Shown: positions 61,177 through 64,000 of the stretch, piece after piece
Numbering within the stretch: the stretch's first letter is position 1
Layout of the letters: each line of letters opens with the position of its first letter
DNA from: Rhizophagus irregularis
Lineage: Eukaryota > Glomeromycota > Glomeromycetes > Glomerales > Glomeraceae
NCBI RefSeq assembly: GCF_026210795.1
Contig: NC_089448.1
Span: forward strand, 1 to 64,000
Direction of reading: 5' to 3'
DNA length: 64,000 nt
Made by a program: the position numbers and the translations under genes
The notes under the pieces: model-generated
Seen by the model: only the letters and a program-made list of their open reading frames with translations
The model's database searches: none
What the model was told of the DNA's origin: nothing

Positions 61177-63551
61177 TATTTTATTATTTTACCATCTTTT
61201 AATTCTTAAATTTCCAGTTTTTATGCCATCATTTTGAGCTAAAGCAACTAAGTAAATTTGATAAATTATTATATTGCAGTAAATTTATCACATAAAATAA
61301 AATATTGTAATAAATTTATCTAATATAAAATGTATTTTTTTTGTTTGCTATTTATATTGAAAATTGATGTAATACTGCTTATGATATTTTTTAAATATAC
61401 ACTTTTATTAGAAAAATCACATATAACCTTAAAATTTTATCTAAAATTATATACTTTTTTTACTGTAACTTAATTTGGTAGTACTTTAATTTGACTTGTA
61501 ACTTTTTCTTAAAATACCCATTTTTTCATATGACTTTTCCATTAAAAACACAAAATTATATACTTTTTTTGCATATAACCTTTATTATAATTATCCAGGG
61601 TCCTACTTACATATATGGGAAAACTGATTAGATTTTCAGCAAAATGACAAAAGAAATACTGGACTATTTGGATTAAATTAGTCATAATACCTCACGTGGT
61701 ATGAATTCACTTTAATGGATGAATATAAAGAAAAGAAAAACTGAGAGAAATTCCAGTTAATAATGAGATTATCTGACTTTGTTATTATATAAGATTCTGG
61801 AATCACAACCTAGTGCATGATTTTATTTTAATATAGTAGTAAAATCATTGAGGTCATTAAACAAAGTGTTAGAGAATAGTAAGGCGAAGAGAAATAAGAA
61901 TCCATTGCAAATTCCAAGAAGAATAACAAGAAGATGAAGAGTTCAACCAAAATATTCAGTAAAATAGTGGAACTGTTAAGTATTTTTGTTTAATACTTTT
62001 CTTAGTTCCTCTAGAATAAATTTCTTAATTAGTTAAAATTCACATTAATGTATGTTTTTACATTGCTTTTCAGAATGGTATTACTTAGTTCCCTACTAGT
62101 TGGTAGAGTTAAATGATAGAAGGGTGTGGTAGTTTTCTATTGTACTCTTCTACATATTTAAAAAAAAAAATTCTATGAATAAATTAAAAATATAGAAAAT
62201 ATTAAAAAATTTGCTTGGAACAGAAATAATAAAATAAGGAGACCCCTAAATTATATACTACTTCTTTGAGGATATGTAAATGAAAATGACTATGACATTC
62301 TAAAGCATTTTTATCTTTAGCCATTTCCAATTCCCAATGCCTGAAGCTTATAGAAAGCATTCTACTGGCACAACATTTCTTGCATTCAACACCACCACCA
62401 CCACCACTACCACCGCTACTGCTACTACTACCAAAAATAAGCAAGAAGAAGAAAGTCAGTGCAACAAGAGCATGTACCAAATGACAAAATCGGGAGCTGT
62501 AAATTGAACGCTTAGAAGAAACTCTCAATTGTACACTGCCAGTCAAAGTGTACCCAAAACAATTGTTGAAATGTTGAATGGGATTGGCAAGGTTTGTTTA
62601 TAATTCTGTAGCAAAAGGTGTTATTTCACAAATGAAGATGGTGTTAAAAAAAAGAGAGAGAAAGATATATAAATCCTATGACTTATCAACATAAACTTCC
62701 TTTATTTAATGACATCCGAGCTGGAATAAATGTAACTTTTTATTACAACATTACAACGGCAAATCACAATATACAACAGATCAGCTGATTGCTAACAACT
62801 TTGTATCATGAGAATAGAAGTCATTCAGTCCAAATCTGTGCATTTTGTTAAATTTAGATCTGACAGTAATTTACCACAATAGTATAAGTCTTTCTTGTTA
62901 GGTGAACAAATAATAATTTTATTAAATAATATATTGTTACCAATAAAAGAATACCTAATTGCATCATATTGACTCATCGAGATAAAAATAGAAATATAAT
63001 TTTATACAAGAATTATTGAACTCTGTGTATATAATTATTTTGTTTTTTTTGCGCCTAAATGAGAAACTTTATAATAAAAACGAAACTAATTTGCTCATAA
63101 ACTTAAATAATAATAATAATATACCTCTATCAGAATAAAAAGAATTTTTGAGTTTGTGACGATACTTCGGATTTATCTGTTTGAAATTCGGAGCGTAATG
63201 AAGCTTAAATTCATGTATATTAACGATTATTTGGGGGAAATGGATCACTTAAAACATTAAATTCATCAAATTCTTAATATGGAGCATAATACTGAGTTTT
63301 AATAACAATAAGTATTTCCAATTCCAATGAATTAATTAAAATAAGATAAAATGAATTTATTCATTTTGTCATTCACGAGTTACCAAAAGACCAGCTGATC
63401 CCGATGATCCTTATTAATAAATACAATCATAAACCGATTTTTGAGAGTTAATATTATCTACTAAGATTAGAAAGATTAGGAAAATCAACATACTGTACAT
63501 ATATATACAAGGAAATTTCGTTAAATTAATCAAATATTTTTCACAACTAAA
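61177..63551. other. Intergenic DNA with a CCA/ACC microsatellite, no gene seen
   Basis: No protein gene is supported. A CCA-type trinucleotide run lies at about 62,390-62,415; the minus-strand frame across it (62,546-62,202) gives a Gly/Ser run from that repeat and is not accepted. The stretch 61,620-62,000 is less AT-biased and could be a transcript remnant. The last few hundred bases should contain the promoter of the P450 gene; a TATA-like ACATATATATACA is near 63,496. Confidence 0.5.
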
Positions 63552-64000
63552 ATGGCACTCTTAAATCTCATTTTTTCAATTGGATTATATGACACGTTTT
63601 TAATTTTTTTAACATTAATTATAGTATATACATGTCATTTTTATTATAAATATTTTATGCGTGAAAATCCATTACCTGGACCACTTCCGTTACCCTTTGT
63701 TGGAAATATTATGGATCGTGGTTTCGATGAATTTGTTGAATATACTGAACGAATGCAAAAAAAATATGGTGATATATTTGAAATATATTTTGGTTCACAA
63801 AAATTTATCATGTTGAGTAAATATGAATATATGCAAAATATGTTTGATTATTCATTAAATTCAAAATATATGAGACGTATTCCATATTTTTTAGGATTAG
63901 ATGAATTAGACGTGGCAGGAAAAGGAATAGCATTAAATCATAATGTAAATGTTTGGAAATTTAACCGACATTTTATCTCTAGAGCTTTACTTACACCAAG
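63552..64000 (+). CDS. Cytochrome P450, N-terminal part (runs off the window)
   Basis: P450s are haem monooxygenases, usually anchored in the ER membrane. The ATG at 63,552 opens 149 codons without a stop up to the window edge. Residues about 8-30 form a hydrophobic membrane anchor. A proline-rich hinge follows (ENPLPGPLPLPFVGN, about residues 39-53), then helix A and the first strands (MQKKYGDIFEIYFGSQKFIML), and a segment (NHNVNVWKFNRHFISRALL) matching the helix C WxxxR region, where Trp-Lys-x-x-Arg contacts the haem propionate. The haem-binding Cys lies beyond the window. No lesion is visible. The subfamily cannot be told from this part. Confidence 0.9.
   Translation, partial: MALLNLIFSIGLYDTFLIFLTLIIVYTCHFYYKYFMRENPLPGPLPLPFVGNIMDRGFDEFVEYTERMQKKYGDIFEIYFGSQKFIMLSKYEYMQNMFDYSLNSKYMRRIPYFLGLDELDVAGKGIALNHNVNVWKFNRHFISRALLTP

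Noticed and set aside
62202-62546. 114-residue frame with a hydrophobic segment and Gly/Ser run
   Set aside because: The run comes from a CCA/ACC microsatellite and there is no homology or splice evidence; the hydrophobic segment alone is not enough.

Overview
The window starts at a chromosome end. Bases 1 to about 875 are a CCCTAA/TTAGGG telomere array, and the rest is very AT-rich eukaryotic DNA. Genes have many short introns (about 50-110 nt) with GTAAG-type donors and T-rich acceptors. The two clear host genes are a fungal-type phosphatidylserine decarboxylase (C2-C2-EF-hand-PSD) and the first exon of a cytochrome P450. With the mix of hAT, MULE-like, LINE, Helitron and foldback elements, this suggests an early-diverging fungus. 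My best guess is an arbuscular mycorrhizal fungus of the Rhizophagus type; that is inference, not proof.

Layout. 1-875 telomere. 878-6,000 gene-free subtelomere with an A-rich, probably decayed coding patch (4,600-5,760). 6,090-11,400 repeat-rich block: a probable large inverted-repeat element with a ~185-bp tandem array and a 92-bp hairpin array, then degenerate minisatellites. 11,735-16,460 transposon remnants and foldback elements plus two decayed genes. 17,144-21,023 a gene island: a 12-exon minus-strand gene carrying a PD...ExK nuclease-like signature but degraded, an intact four-exon orphan gene (183 aa), and an isolated exon. 22,000-27,170 a pseudogene, a repeated mini-exon array, a polypurine tract, an hAT-like element with a 52-bp satellite, and a MITE. 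27,600-29,850 decayed coding fragments. 30,240-33,524 the intact PSD gene. 33,900-36,010 MITEs, a decayed gene and a tRNA-derived SINE. 36,392-40,902 an almost intact hAT transposon with a second mini-exon array on its opposite strand. 41,237-44,437 a pogo-like element broken by a CACTA-like MITE and a Helitron, the Helitron carrying a third mini-exon array. About 45,850-58,440 a LINE (ORF1, then APE-RT-RNase H ORF2) whose 3' UTR holds three hAT-type elements nested inside one another, each with a perfect 8-bp target duplication. 59,000-60,420 a decayed fourth mini-exon array. 61,180-63,550 no gene seen. 63,552-64,000 start of a cytochrome P450.

The most unusual signal is the set of four mini-exon arrays. 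They consist of tandem 27-55-nt exon-like blocks separated by introns that share a design: GTAAG donor, a short hairpin whose loop holds a branch-point-like CTAAC/TTAAC, a T-tract, then AG. Two of the four sit inside transposons. Also notable is a short hairpin module that recurs at least 16 times inside otherwise unrelated transposon families.
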